DNA of 64,000 bases from Chloroflexota bacterium (GTDB taxonomy: Bacteria; Chloroflexota; UBA11872), in contig JAPPLN010000095.1 of the NCBI GenBank assembly GCA_028874175.1, positions 1-64,000 on the forward strand, written 5' to 3'. Numbering within the stretch: position 1 is the stretch's first letter; each line of letters opens with the position of its first letter. A program made the translations under genes and the position numbers. The notes under the pieces were generated by a model. It made no database searches and was not told the DNA's origin. It saw only the letters and a list, made by a program, of their open reading frames with translations. Below are positions 29,649 through 37,993 of the stretch, in pieces.

Positions 29649-30235
29649 GTCCGGTGCTGGACGGTTCACGGCTCCCGATCAGATTGAGCAGGACCGACGC
29701 CGCCTTTGTCGCTGAGTTGCGAGCCCGGGCGGAGGCATTCAATGGCAATCTGTTCGGCAGGAGTTTGCCGCTGGCCAAGGTCGCCTTTCTACCGTCAGGT
29801 GCGGTACGCCAGCTTGGGTCGGTCAAGACGAATCCCGACTACTCGGCGTTCGTGGTGCGCATTGCCCGTCTGCTGGACGGACCGGCCGGCGATCGGCCGG
29901 TGGATGGATCTCGATTCAACCTGCGCGACGAGGTGCTGGTGCATGAGCTGGTGCACGTGGAGCAGTTCATCAGGGCGCCGGACGAGGCGCCGCACGGGCC
30001 GTGGTTTCTCGAGCGAATGCGCTCGATCGGTGCACGTCCGCGGGCTTGTCCGACGGTGCAGCTCGAGGTGCGCGGCAGATGGCTGTACCGCTGTCCGGCC
30101 GGTCATGAGGTGACCCGCCTACGACGCTATGGCCGACGGAGAGTGAGTTGTCGACGCTGCGACCCGCGAGCGTACAACCCGCGACATCGACTGCGACTTG
30201 TAGGGGAAATTACGTCAGCAGGCGGCGCAGAGTAG
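29645..30235 (+). CDS. SprT-like zinc metalloprotease with C-terminal zinc-ribbon-like motif
   Basis: GTG start overlapping previous stop; LRDEVLVHELVHVEQ (HExxH) and YRCPAGHEV...VSCRRCDPR. Confidence 0.7.
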   Translation: MSPVLDGSRLPIRLSRTDAAFVAELRARAEAFNGNLFGRSLPLAKVAFLPSGAVRQLGSVKTNPDYSAFVVRIARLLDGPAGDRPVDGSRFNLRDEVLVHELVHVEQFIRAPDEAPHGPWFLERMRSIGARPRACPTVQLEVRGRWLYRCPAGHEVTRLRRYGRRRVSCRRCDPRAYNPRHRLRLVGEITSAGGAE

Positions 30236-30314
30236 ATTAATGGAGTGAGCGTTGCCGGCTGTGGTGCTTCAATGACGAGTTCAGCCACAGGCTGGCGGGC
30301 AGGAGGGCGCTGAC

Positions 30315-31091
30315 ATGTCGATGCGACGACGAATCATATTGGCTGGCGGCGGCGTGGGAGCCATCGTGGCGATTGCGGTGGGCTGGTGGCTGGTGTCGCC
30401 ACTGTTCGTCACCAACGTTGTGGACGAGGCTTTTCCATTTGAGATGCCCGCCACGGACACCATGGCCAGAATGCCGGCTGACGAGCAGCAGGAACTGAAG
30501 GCAAAGTTCGACGCGGCCATGCCGAGCACCGCGACCATCGAATCGCTGAGTCCAGATGATCGAGCGCAGGTCCAGGAGCGGGTGATGGACGTGGCCGCGA
30601 AGATGCCGGACACGATGATGGACGAGCCCATGCCGGCCGGCCTGGCGGGCGTGGCCGTGGCCGCAATGCCGGCGGCGACGCCGGCTGCGACGGCGACGGC
30701 AGCCGCAACGGCGACCGCAACCCCGGCGCCAACGGCAATGCCCGAGACCGGACCTGCGGCAGTGGCCATGGGCATGTTCATGGATGCCGATGACTTCCAC
30801 CGGGGATCCGGCTCCGCCACCATGTTCCGCGGCCCGGACGGCAATCACATCCTGCGGCTCGAGGACTTCATGGTGACTAACGGCCCGGCGCTGAGCGTGC
30901 TGATCTCAAAGGCCGAGGGGATCACGAGCAGCGAGAACCTGGGCGAGTACCTGGACCTGGGACCGTTGAAGGGCAACGTCGGCAACCAGAACTACGAGGT
31001 TCCGGCCGGGACTGACGTGAGCGAATACAAGACCGTCGTGATCTACTGCGTGCCGTTCCACGTCGTCTTTGCCACCGCGCCGCTCGCCTAG
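30315..31091 (+). CDS. Membrane-anchored DM13-domain protein
   Basis: N-terminal TM, Ala/Thr/Pro linker, GSGSATMFRGPDGNHILRLEDFMVTNGPALSVLIS...YCVPFHVVFATAPL. Confidence 0.85.
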   Translation: MSMRRRIILAGGGVGAIVAIAVGWWLVSPLFVTNVVDEAFPFEMPATDTMARMPADEQQELKAKFDAAMPSTATIESLSPDDRAQVQERVMDVAAKMPDTMMDEPMPAGLAGVAVAAMPAATPAATATAAATATATPAPTAMPETGPAAVAMGMFMDADDFHRGSGSATMFRGPDGNHILRLEDFMVTNGPALSVLISKAEGITSSENLGEYLDLGPLKGNVGNQNYEVPAGTDVSEYKTVVIYCVPFHVVFATAPLA

Positions 31092-31116
31092 CGAGCGGCC
31101 GCGGTGGGCGGCGGGG

Positions 31117-31587
31117 TCAGGCCGCTTCGACGAGCTCCTTGAGCTTTCGCAGTTGCTTGCGGCCGAGGTACCTGGTGAACCAGCCGAACAGAGCACCCAT
31201 GACGCGGAAGAACCAGGAGGACGAGTTCACGTCGCACACGTTGACGACCTGGGTGCCGCCGTTGGCCGGGGTGAGGTGGTACTCGACGACCATCGAGTAG
31301 GAGCCGCCGGACACCTGCGAGCCCCAGGCCTTGGGCGGATCGTAGGTGGTGATCTCCCCGTGGTACTCGGTGATCCGACCGCCTTCGCGGATGCGCTGGG
31401 TGAAGGTGGTGCCGACCGGGTCGTCGGGATCGAAGTCCGAGGTGTAATCAAACGTCTCCATGCCTTCCGCCCACTCGCCGCGGCGGGTGTTGTCGGCCAG
31501 GAGGTCGAAGACGGCCTCAGGCGAGGCATCGATCTGGATGCGTGCGAGTTCCTGCATGTGCGGACGCCGGGAAGACGGGACGGTCAT
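31117..31587 (-). CDS. SRPBCC (polyketide cyclase/START-like) family protein
   Basis: IQIDASPEAVFDLLADNTRRGEWAEGMETF. Confidence 0.8.
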   Translation of the reverse strand: MTVPSSRRPHMQELARIQIDASPEAVFDLLADNTRRGEWAEGMETFDYTSDFDPDDPVGTTFTQRIREGGRITEYHGEITTYDPPKAWGSQVSGGSYSMVVEYHLTPANGGTQVVNVCDVNSSSWFFRVMGALFGWFTRYLGRKQLRKLKELVEAA

Positions 31588-31637
31588 TCTGGCATGCGAG
31601 TGGCGGGCGTAGAGTTAGTTTCGGTACAAAGTGAGCA

Positions 31638-32600
31638 ATGAGCAGGGCTGACCGGCATGTACGCAACGACACCTGCCCAGCACGCATCTTGATGCGTGCA
31701 TCCTGGCAATCAGGGATGCGCTACGCGGTGCGCGGGCTGGCGACGCTGCAGGTTACACCCTTCGTGATCGTGGCGATCATGGTGCTGTTTTCGCTTCCCG
31801 CGGCCGGGGTGATCTGGATAACCGCGGCCGAACTGCCGGAGGGGTTTGGGCGGACGGCGGGCACAACCGTGTTAAACCTGCTGGCGGGCACCGTTGCTCC
31901 GGTGATGTTCATGAAGGCCGTAGCGGCGGCGCATGAGGGCCGGCGGCTGGGATTGTGGCGGCACCTCGATGACGGAACGCGCTGGTTGCCCAGGTACATC
32001 TGGACCAACCTTCATACGACGGTGATCTTCTGGGTTCCGGTGGGAATCCTGACGCTGGGGTTCATCAGCTTCCAGCGGACGGCGTTTGCCGAGTCGTTCC
32101 TGGGTGCTGCGGTCTCGGTCTTGTGGATCGTGGTGATCGGAGGAACCGGAGTCTATGTGCACTCGCGGACGCTACTGGCACCGTTTATCGCGGTGCACGG
32201 GAACGTGCCGGGTTCGCTGGCGGCGTTGGAATCGTGGCGGGTCAGCGGGCGGCGATTCGGTCCGGTGTTCGCCACGTTCGTGATTACGGCTGGGCCGATC
32301 GCGGTGCCGCTGGCGGCGCTGTTCATGGGGTTCTACCTGACGTTGAGTGGACCGGCGCTAGAGGTGTTTACGGCGACGCTGGCGGCGCAGGTGTGGATTG
32401 CGATCAAGCTGATCCGGCCGCCGCTGGTGGCGGCGACGTATGCGTTGTATACGGAGATCTGGCCGGGTGAGCTTGCGCGTCGTGGGCGACAGGGACATCC
32501 GGCGACGCCGACGCTGGTGCGATGGCTGATTGACGTGTCCTGGTGGCCGCCGCGGGTGGCGGCGGCGATGTTTCGGCGGCCAGTGAGCGGTCCGCTGTAG
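31638..32600 (+). CDS. Multi-pass membrane protein of unknown function
   Basis: Several hydrophobic helices; start uncertain. Confidence 0.65.
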   Translation: MSRADRHVRNDTCPARILMRASWQSGMRYAVRGLATLQVTPFVIVAIMVLFSLPAAGVIWITAAELPEGFGRTAGTTVLNLLAGTVAPVMFMKAVAAAHEGRRLGLWRHLDDGTRWLPRYIWTNLHTTVIFWVPVGILTLGFISFQRTAFAESFLGAAVSVLWIVVIGGTGVYVHSRTLLAPFIAVHGNVPGSLAALESWRVSGRRFGPVFATFVITAGPIAVPLAALFMGFYLTLSGPALEVFTATLAAQVWIAIKLIRPPLVAATYALYTEIWPGELARRGRQGHPATPTLVRWLIDVSWWPPRVAAAMFRRPVSGPL

Positions 32601-32676
32601 CGCAACTCGGGCGTGACAGGGAGTGGCGAAAGGGCGAGAATCCGCTTGAATCGAAGCAGGCGGGCCGGGGCCGGGT

Positions 32677-33645
32677 ATGCGACTGAATAGCGAGCAGTTG
32701 GCGTTCTTCGAGCGCGAGGGGTACCTGGTGGTTCCCAACGCGCTGGACCCAGTGGGAATCCAGCCGGCAATCGACGAGATCACGGAGTCCGTCGATCTGC
32801 ACGCCGAGGCGGCGGTGGCGGACGGAAGACTGGGCCACACGTACGCCGACGAACCCTTTGAGACGCGCCTCTGGAAGATTCACCAGGAGTACGAGGACCT
32901 GTACTGGTCGGTGATCTACGGTCAATTGCAGGGCCACGGGATCTTCGCGCTGGTCTCGAACGAGGAGTTGCTGGATCTGGCCGAGTCGGTGGTTGGACCC
33001 GAGATCATTGGCTCCGCGGTCTACCGGCTGCGACCCAAGCTGCCGGGCCACTGGCACGGCGAGGTGCCCTGGCACCAGGACTCGGGCTACTTCGAGCCGG
33101 TCTGCGACAACGAGTTGATCCTGACGGTCTGGGTGCCATTCGTGGACGCGACGGTGGAGCGTGGGTGCCTGGAGGTGATGCCGGGCGTACACACGGGCGG
33201 GGTTGTCCGGCACACGCAACTGGAGCCAGGCGAAGAAGGCCGGCGCTCGTACCTGGAGATCCGGGAGGAGGATCTGCCGGGCGAGCGCGTGGTGGCCACG
33301 CCGGTGGACCGCGGCGGGGTAGTGCTGCTAACGAACCGGACGCCGCACCGCTCGACCCCCAACCGCAGCGATGTGATTCGCTGGAGCATCGACATTCGCT
33401 ATCAAAGCGCGGACCTGCCGACGAACTTCCCGCCGCTGGCGATGGCTCGTAACGGAGCTTCCGGTCACGCAGCACCGGCTGCCGACGACCCGGCGCCTGA
33501 GGCGACGCTGACCTGCTATCCGCCGGAGTCGGACTTCCTGGTACGCAGCCGATCGCGGCCGGAGGCGGTGGTGCGGACCTGGGAAGAATTCAACACCCTG
33601 CGTGGAGCCCACCTGCCGGCGGACAGCACGGTGCGCTGGGAGTAG
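32677..33645 (+). CDS. Phytanoyl-CoA dioxygenase (PhyH) family protein
   Basis: LNSEQLAFFEREGYLVVPNAL; VPWHQDSGYF (HxD) and distal H/R (NRTPHRSTPNRSDVIRWSIDIRYQ). Confidence 0.9.
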   Translation: MRLNSEQLAFFEREGYLVVPNALDPVGIQPAIDEITESVDLHAEAAVADGRLGHTYADEPFETRLWKIHQEYEDLYWSVIYGQLQGHGIFALVSNEELLDLAESVVGPEIIGSAVYRLRPKLPGHWHGEVPWHQDSGYFEPVCDNELILTVWVPFVDATVERGCLEVMPGVHTGGVVRHTQLEPGEEGRRSYLEIREEDLPGERVVATPVDRGGVVLLTNRTPHRSTPNRSDVIRWSIDIRYQSADLPTNFPPLAMARNGASGHAAPAADDPAPEATLTCYPPESDFLVRSRSRPEAVVRTWEEFNTLRGAHLPADSTVRWE

Positions 33646-33702
33646 ATCTCCAGACGAGTTGACGGCGCGGCGGCCTGGGCTACCCACCATGGAGCGTTCG
33701 GC

Positions 33703-34404
33703 GTGAAGGTGCGAGCGGTCGTGTTTGATCTGTTCAATACGCTGACGGCGCCGGTTGACGACGTGGACTTCAGGGCGTCAGTACGAGCCATGGGGTGGGC
33801 GGCGGGGGTTGATCCGGACGCGTTTACCCGGGGATGGTTTGACGTGTGGCGGCAGCAACTTGACGGAACGCTCGGGACGTCAGAGGCGGGCGTCCGCCGG
33901 GTGTGTGAGGCGATGGGCGCCGAGGTTGCCCAGGCGCGCATCGGGCGGGCGGTGGAGGTTCGCCTGGAGTTTTCGCGGCAGGCACTGCGGCCTCGAGGCG
34001 ACGCGGTTGCCACGTTGCGACACGTGCGACGGATGGGCGTGCGAACCGCGTTACTCAGCAACTGCACGGCGGATGTTCCGGACCTGTGGCCGTCGTTGCC
34101 GTATGCCGAGTTGATCGATGAACCACTGTTCTCCTGCGCAGAGGGACTGGTCAAGCCGGACCCCGGCCTCTATCAGCGAGCGTGCGAGCGCCTGGGCGTG
34201 GGTCCGGCGGCTTGTATCTACGTGGGCGATGGGGATGATCACGAATTGACAGGAGCTGCTCGGGCCGGGATGCGGGCGGTGCTGATCAGGACACCGGAGG
34301 AGACGGCAGCTTCCTCGCTCTCGGAGCGGGGCTCCTGGCGTGGCGAGGCGATTGACACATTGAGCGAGATTCCGGGATTGATTCGGACTGGCAGCGCTGC
34401 CTAG
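33703..34404 (+). CDS. HAD-family hydrolase
   Basis: VVFDLFNTLTAPVDD; LLSNCTADV; KPDPGLYQRACERLG; YVGDGDDHELTGAARAGM. Confidence 0.9.
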   Translation: MKVRAVVFDLFNTLTAPVDDVDFRASVRAMGWAAGVDPDAFTRGWFDVWRQQLDGTLGTSEAGVRRVCEAMGAEVAQARIGRAVEVRLEFSRQALRPRGDAVATLRHVRRMGVRTALLSNCTADVPDLWPSLPYAELIDEPLFSCAEGLVKPDPGLYQRACERLGVGPAACIYVGDGDDHELTGAARAGMRAVLIRTPEETAASSLSERGSWRGEAIDTLSEIPGLIRTGSAA

Positions 34405-34415
34405 CTCAGTTGCGG

Positions 34416-34575
34416 CGCCGACGCCGACAGCTTCACGGGGAGCTAGTGCCAACTCACCAGACGCCGCACCGCTCAGTGCCCAACAGCAGCGACCGAATTT
34501 GCTGGAGCATCGACGCTTGATCTCAGCGCGCGGACTTGCCACCAAACTCGCGCCGCTGGCGATGGATGGGAAGGG
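34416..34575 (+). pseudogene. 3' remnant of the PhyH gene
   Basis: ACGCCGCACCGCTC...CAGCGAC...GCTGGAGCATCGAC...GCGCGGACTTGCCACCAAACTCGCGCCGCTGGCGATGG matches 33290-33445 with in-frame TGA. Confidence 0.85.
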
Positions 34576-34679
34576 CGAGGCAACAAGAATCGCCGTAACC
34601 TCGCACGGCGGGCTGGACGTAGGTCGCCCTCGGACACAGGATCAGTCGACGCCTCGTGCGGGTGGCAAGGAAGAAGCGT

Positions 34680-35639
34680 ATGTCGACGGTGGCTGACAGG
34701 CGGCGGGCGATTTTGGCGCAGCGCAGCGCGATGAAGGAGGTGTATGGGGCGGGGCAGGACACGGTGAATCCGCACACGATCGTGCGGGGGCCGGACTGCT
34801 GGCACCTGTTCTATGGGGCGTGGCCGGGTGGTCAGAACCTCGAGAAGCGGCATGCGACGTCGGACGACCTGGTGGTGTGGACGAAGCAGGAGCCGGTGTT
34901 GCTGCGGGGTAAGCCGGGGGACTGCGATCACGCGGAGGTCAGCGAGGCGAGCGTGATCGAGCACGAGGGGCGCTGGTACATGGTTTACGCCTGCCGACCG
35001 CGGCCGGAGGCGAGCCGGCGATTCTCGGTCGCGGTCTCGGACGACCTGTGGCACTGGGAGAAGATTCCAGGGGACGGCTCGCCGGTGTTCATTCCGCTGC
35101 GGGAATGGTCGGGGTGGACGGAGGACGGGGTGCTGGAGTGCAAGGACCCGTGGGTGATTGAGTATGAAGGCCGGTTCCTGATGTATTTCGTGTGCCAGAA
35201 CCGCTGGGGCGATTCGTGCCTGGCGCTGGCGGAGTCGGCGGACCTGGTGCACTGGGAGGACCGGGGGCCGCTGATGACGTTTCAGCGGATCGAGAACAAG
35301 TTTCAAGGTCCCTCGGGGTTCGAGGTGCCGCGGGTGTTCGAGCGGGAGGGCCGGTACTGGATCTTCGTCATGAATTTCTGGGGGACGCAGTACGCGAGCG
35401 GGGACGACCCGTTCCACTTTGGCGAGTGGACGGTGCTGGGGCCCTGGCACGGGGCGAGCGTGTTCAGCGACGAACAGGACCGCTGGTTCATCACGCACGC
35501 GCTGCGGCCGTTTGGGCAGCCGTCGACGAGGCTGCGTCCAATGATCGGGCCGCTCCAGGGGTTGTGCCTGGGTGGAATTGTGTGGAGTGAGGGGGTGCCG
35601 GTGCCGGTGGACTTGCGGCATTTGCTTGGGGATGAGTGA
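34680..35639 (+). CDS. Glycosyl hydrolase family 32/43/62-like five-bladed beta-propeller protein
   Basis: FYGAWPGGQNLEKRHATSDDLVVWTKQEP; WTEDGVLECKDPWVIEYEGRFLMYF. Confidence 0.75.
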   Translation: MSTVADRRRAILAQRSAMKEVYGAGQDTVNPHTIVRGPDCWHLFYGAWPGGQNLEKRHATSDDLVVWTKQEPVLLRGKPGDCDHAEVSEASVIEHEGRWYMVYACRPRPEASRRFSVAVSDDLWHWEKIPGDGSPVFIPLREWSGWTEDGVLECKDPWVIEYEGRFLMYFVCQNRWGDSCLALAESADLVHWEDRGPLMTFQRIENKFQGPSGFEVPRVFEREGRYWIFVMNFWGTQYASGDDPFHFGEWTVLGPWHGASVFSDEQDRWFITHALRPFGQPSTRLRPMIGPLQGLCLGGIVWSEGVPVPVDLRHLLGDE

Positions 35640-35667
35640 GCGCCTGTGTTGGAAGTGGCTTTGGCTT

Positions 35668-35763
35668 GGTTGCCCGGTAGACCCCTTACCGGGTTCGGCG
35701 GAAGACGGCCGAATCCTTGGGCAAGCTCAGGACAGGCTCTGCCGATCTCCCAGGAGAGGTTGA
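35668..35763. repeat. Dispersed intergenic repeat, copy C (diverged)
   Basis: GGTTGCCCGGTAGACCCCTTACC matches copies A and B with 2 differences; also GCTCAGGACAGGCTC and CTCCCAGGAGAGG. Confidence 0.5.
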
Positions 35764-35848
35764 AGAGCGCGTGGGTCAGCTGGTAGGTCCGACACACTCG
35801 CCCTAACCAACTTGCTGACGTGAGCGGTAGGAAAGATCGGCGGATGGT

Positions 35849-36436
35849 TTAGGGCTGGAGCCTGGTTGCGCGGTCGCCTACGCGGATGGGGCCGGATTGG
35901 ATGACGCGGGTGTTGACGCCGCGGAGGCGGAGGGCCTGGCCGGTTGGGGTGCTAATGAAGCGGAGGGCCTGGTGGCCGAAGCGCTGGGCGAATTTGGCGC
36001 AGCCGGTATGGGGTTCGGCGGAGATTTCGAGCACGGCGTCGCCGATGGCGAGACGGGCGCCCGGGGGCAGGTTTTGCTCGCTCATGTCGATGTCGATGAC
36101 GAGCTGATCGCCGGCGAGAGGCCAGCGGTCCTCGGTTTGGGCGAGCAAGGCGATCAGGCGGGCGTTGATGACGGTGACCTGGGCGGCGGGGTTGGGGCCG
36201 CCGTCGGGGGTGCGGGTGCTGCCGCGGGACTGCCAGCTATCGCCGATTAACCCGGCTTCCACGTCAAGCTCACCCTCGCCCACGACCTGGCGCTGCTCGA
36301 CCGCAGGTCGCTGGACGATCATGCACAGGGGGCCGTTATCGCTGGGCGACTGGCGGATGTGGTCGAGACCTGCGTCTAGCTCCTGACTCGTCAATTGGGA
36401 CTGGGAGTTCACTGCTCCGCAAACCTCCGCTTGCAT
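35849..36436 (-). CDS. MOSC domain-containing protein
   Basis: DQLVIDIDMSEQNLPPGARLAIGDAVLEISAEPHTGCAKFAQRFG. Confidence 0.8.
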   Translation of the reverse strand: MQAEVCGAVNSQSQLTSQELDAGLDHIRQSPSDNGPLCMIVQRPAVEQRQVVGEGELDVEAGLIGDSWQSRGSTRTPDGGPNPAAQVTVINARLIALLAQTEDRWPLAGDQLVIDIDMSEQNLPPGARLAIGDAVLEISAEPHTGCAKFAQRFGHQALRFISTPTGQALRLRGVNTRVIQSGPIRVGDRATRLQP

Positions 36437-36550
36437 GCGAGAAGGCCGTCCCGCCGACGGGCCTATCTCCGCCGATGTGGACTGGCGTCGCTTGACGCTC
36501 GACCATAACCGTATCGCCGACTCCGGCCAACAGGACTTGATCGAACTCTC

Positions 36551-37768
36551 GTGAGAATGTCGCGCGGGCTGACGGCCTTTGCCTATCCCACGTACCGCGT
36601 GCTGTGGCTGAGTTCAACATTCACGGCGCTGGGCACGTGGGCGGAGCGGCTGGCGGTGGGGTGGCTGGTGCTGGTGGAGACGGAGTCGGTCCTGTTATCG
36701 GCAGCGACCTTCGCCGTGCGCAGCGCGCCGGGGATCCTGGCCGCGCCGCTGGGCGGGGCGGTGGCCGATCGCTATCCGAGGACGCGGTTGCTGCCGATCA
36801 CCGCCCTGATACGCGCCGTGCTGAAGGTGCTGCTGGCGCTGATCGCCTGGGTGGGGTTTTCCAATCCGTGGCCGATCTTTCTGCTAATCGCGCTTGGCGG
36901 GGTGGTCAACTCGTTTGACATGCCGGGCCGACAGGGCCTGATCACCGACCTGGTGCCGCGCGAGGTGCGGATGAACGCCATCTCGCTGCACGCGGTGGGC
37001 AGCCTGGCCGTGGGGGCCATCGGCGCGCTGGCCAGCGGCATCACGGCGGAGCTGCTGGGCATTCCGGCGGCCCTGGCGGCGGCCGCGGTGCTGGTGCTGA
37101 TCGGCGGTGCGATCGTGTTGCTGATTCCCAACCTGCAGCCCGCGACCCGCGACCGGCAGACGCCACTGCGCATGGTCTTCCAGGACACCGCGGACGGCAT
37201 CAGGCTGATGGCGGGGTTGCCGGTGGTGGCCACGCTGCTGTTGATGGCGATTGCGGTCGAGATTTTTGGATTCGCCTATCAGTCGGTGATGCCGGCGATG
37301 GCGCGCGGCGAGTTGCAGGTCACGGAGTCGGGGCTGGGCACCTTGCAGTTCGCCGCCGGCATGGGGGCCGTGGCCGGGGCCGTGGCGCTGTCGCTGCTGG
37401 GAGATTTCCGGCGCAAAGGCCGGCTGCTGCTGAGCGTGACCATGGTGTACGGGCTTGGCCTGGTGGGCGTTGCGCTGAGTCCCAGCCTGGCGGTTGCGAT
37501 CACGCTGGTGACGCTGGTGGGCGCCATGGCCGCCGCGTTCGACGCCATTCAGCTGACGCTGTTGCAAGCGACGGTGCCGGACGAGATGCGGGGACGCGTG
37601 GTGGGGGGCTGGCTGTTTGCCATCGGATTTGGATGGGTGGGACACCTGGCGATGGGGGCTGTGGGCGAGGCGGTAGGCGTGCGTTGGGCGATTGGCGGGG
37701 CCGGGCTGGTGGTGGTGCTGGCGGGACTACTGATCCTGGCTGCCTCACCAATGCTGCGGCGGATGTGA
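36551..37768 (+). CDS. MFS transporter (EntS-like)
   Basis: 12-TM pattern; FTALGTWAERLAVGWLVL...GGAVADRYPRTRLL...MPGRQGLITDLVP. Confidence 0.9.
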   Translation: MRMSRGLTAFAYPTYRVLWLSSTFTALGTWAERLAVGWLVLVETESVLLSAATFAVRSAPGILAAPLGGAVADRYPRTRLLPITALIRAVLKVLLALIAWVGFSNPWPIFLLIALGGVVNSFDMPGRQGLITDLVPREVRMNAISLHAVGSLAVGAIGALASGITAELLGIPAALAAAAVLVLIGGAIVLLIPNLQPATRDRQTPLRMVFQDTADGIRLMAGLPVVATLLLMAIAVEIFGFAYQSVMPAMARGELQVTESGLGTLQFAAGMGAVAGAVALSLLGDFRRKGRLLLSVTMVYGLGLVGVALSPSLAVAITLVTLVGAMAAAFDAIQLTLLQATVPDEMRGRVVGGWLFAIGFGWVGHLAMGAVGEAVGVRWAIGGAGLVVVLAGLLILAASPMLRRM

Positions 37769-37993
37769 AGCGGTGCACGAGCCGAGTAGGGCCAGGCGCC
37801 CCTGGCTGTCGAAGCTGCGTGGACCACCGAGGTAGTGAAGGCTCGATGCAGGAGCGGTCAGTTGCCATCCGCGCTTCGGGAGTCCCGGCCGCTGTATGGC
37901 CTTGCCGTCGTGCGGTAGCGCCGACCCGAAGCAAGTCAATAGCATTCCGAACAAACGAGCGGACACAAACGACAGGCTGAGGACGTTCGCGGC

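Noticed and set aside
30650-30740. Possible tandem repeat / recombination site in GCGAC/GCAAC-rich stretch
   Set aside because: Codes for an Ala/Thr/Pro linker in the DM13 protein; ordinary low-complexity linker.
34473-35621. 382-aa minus-strand ORF
   Set aside because: Antisense of the GH32/43-like gene; its C-terminus only mirrors the PhyH remnant.
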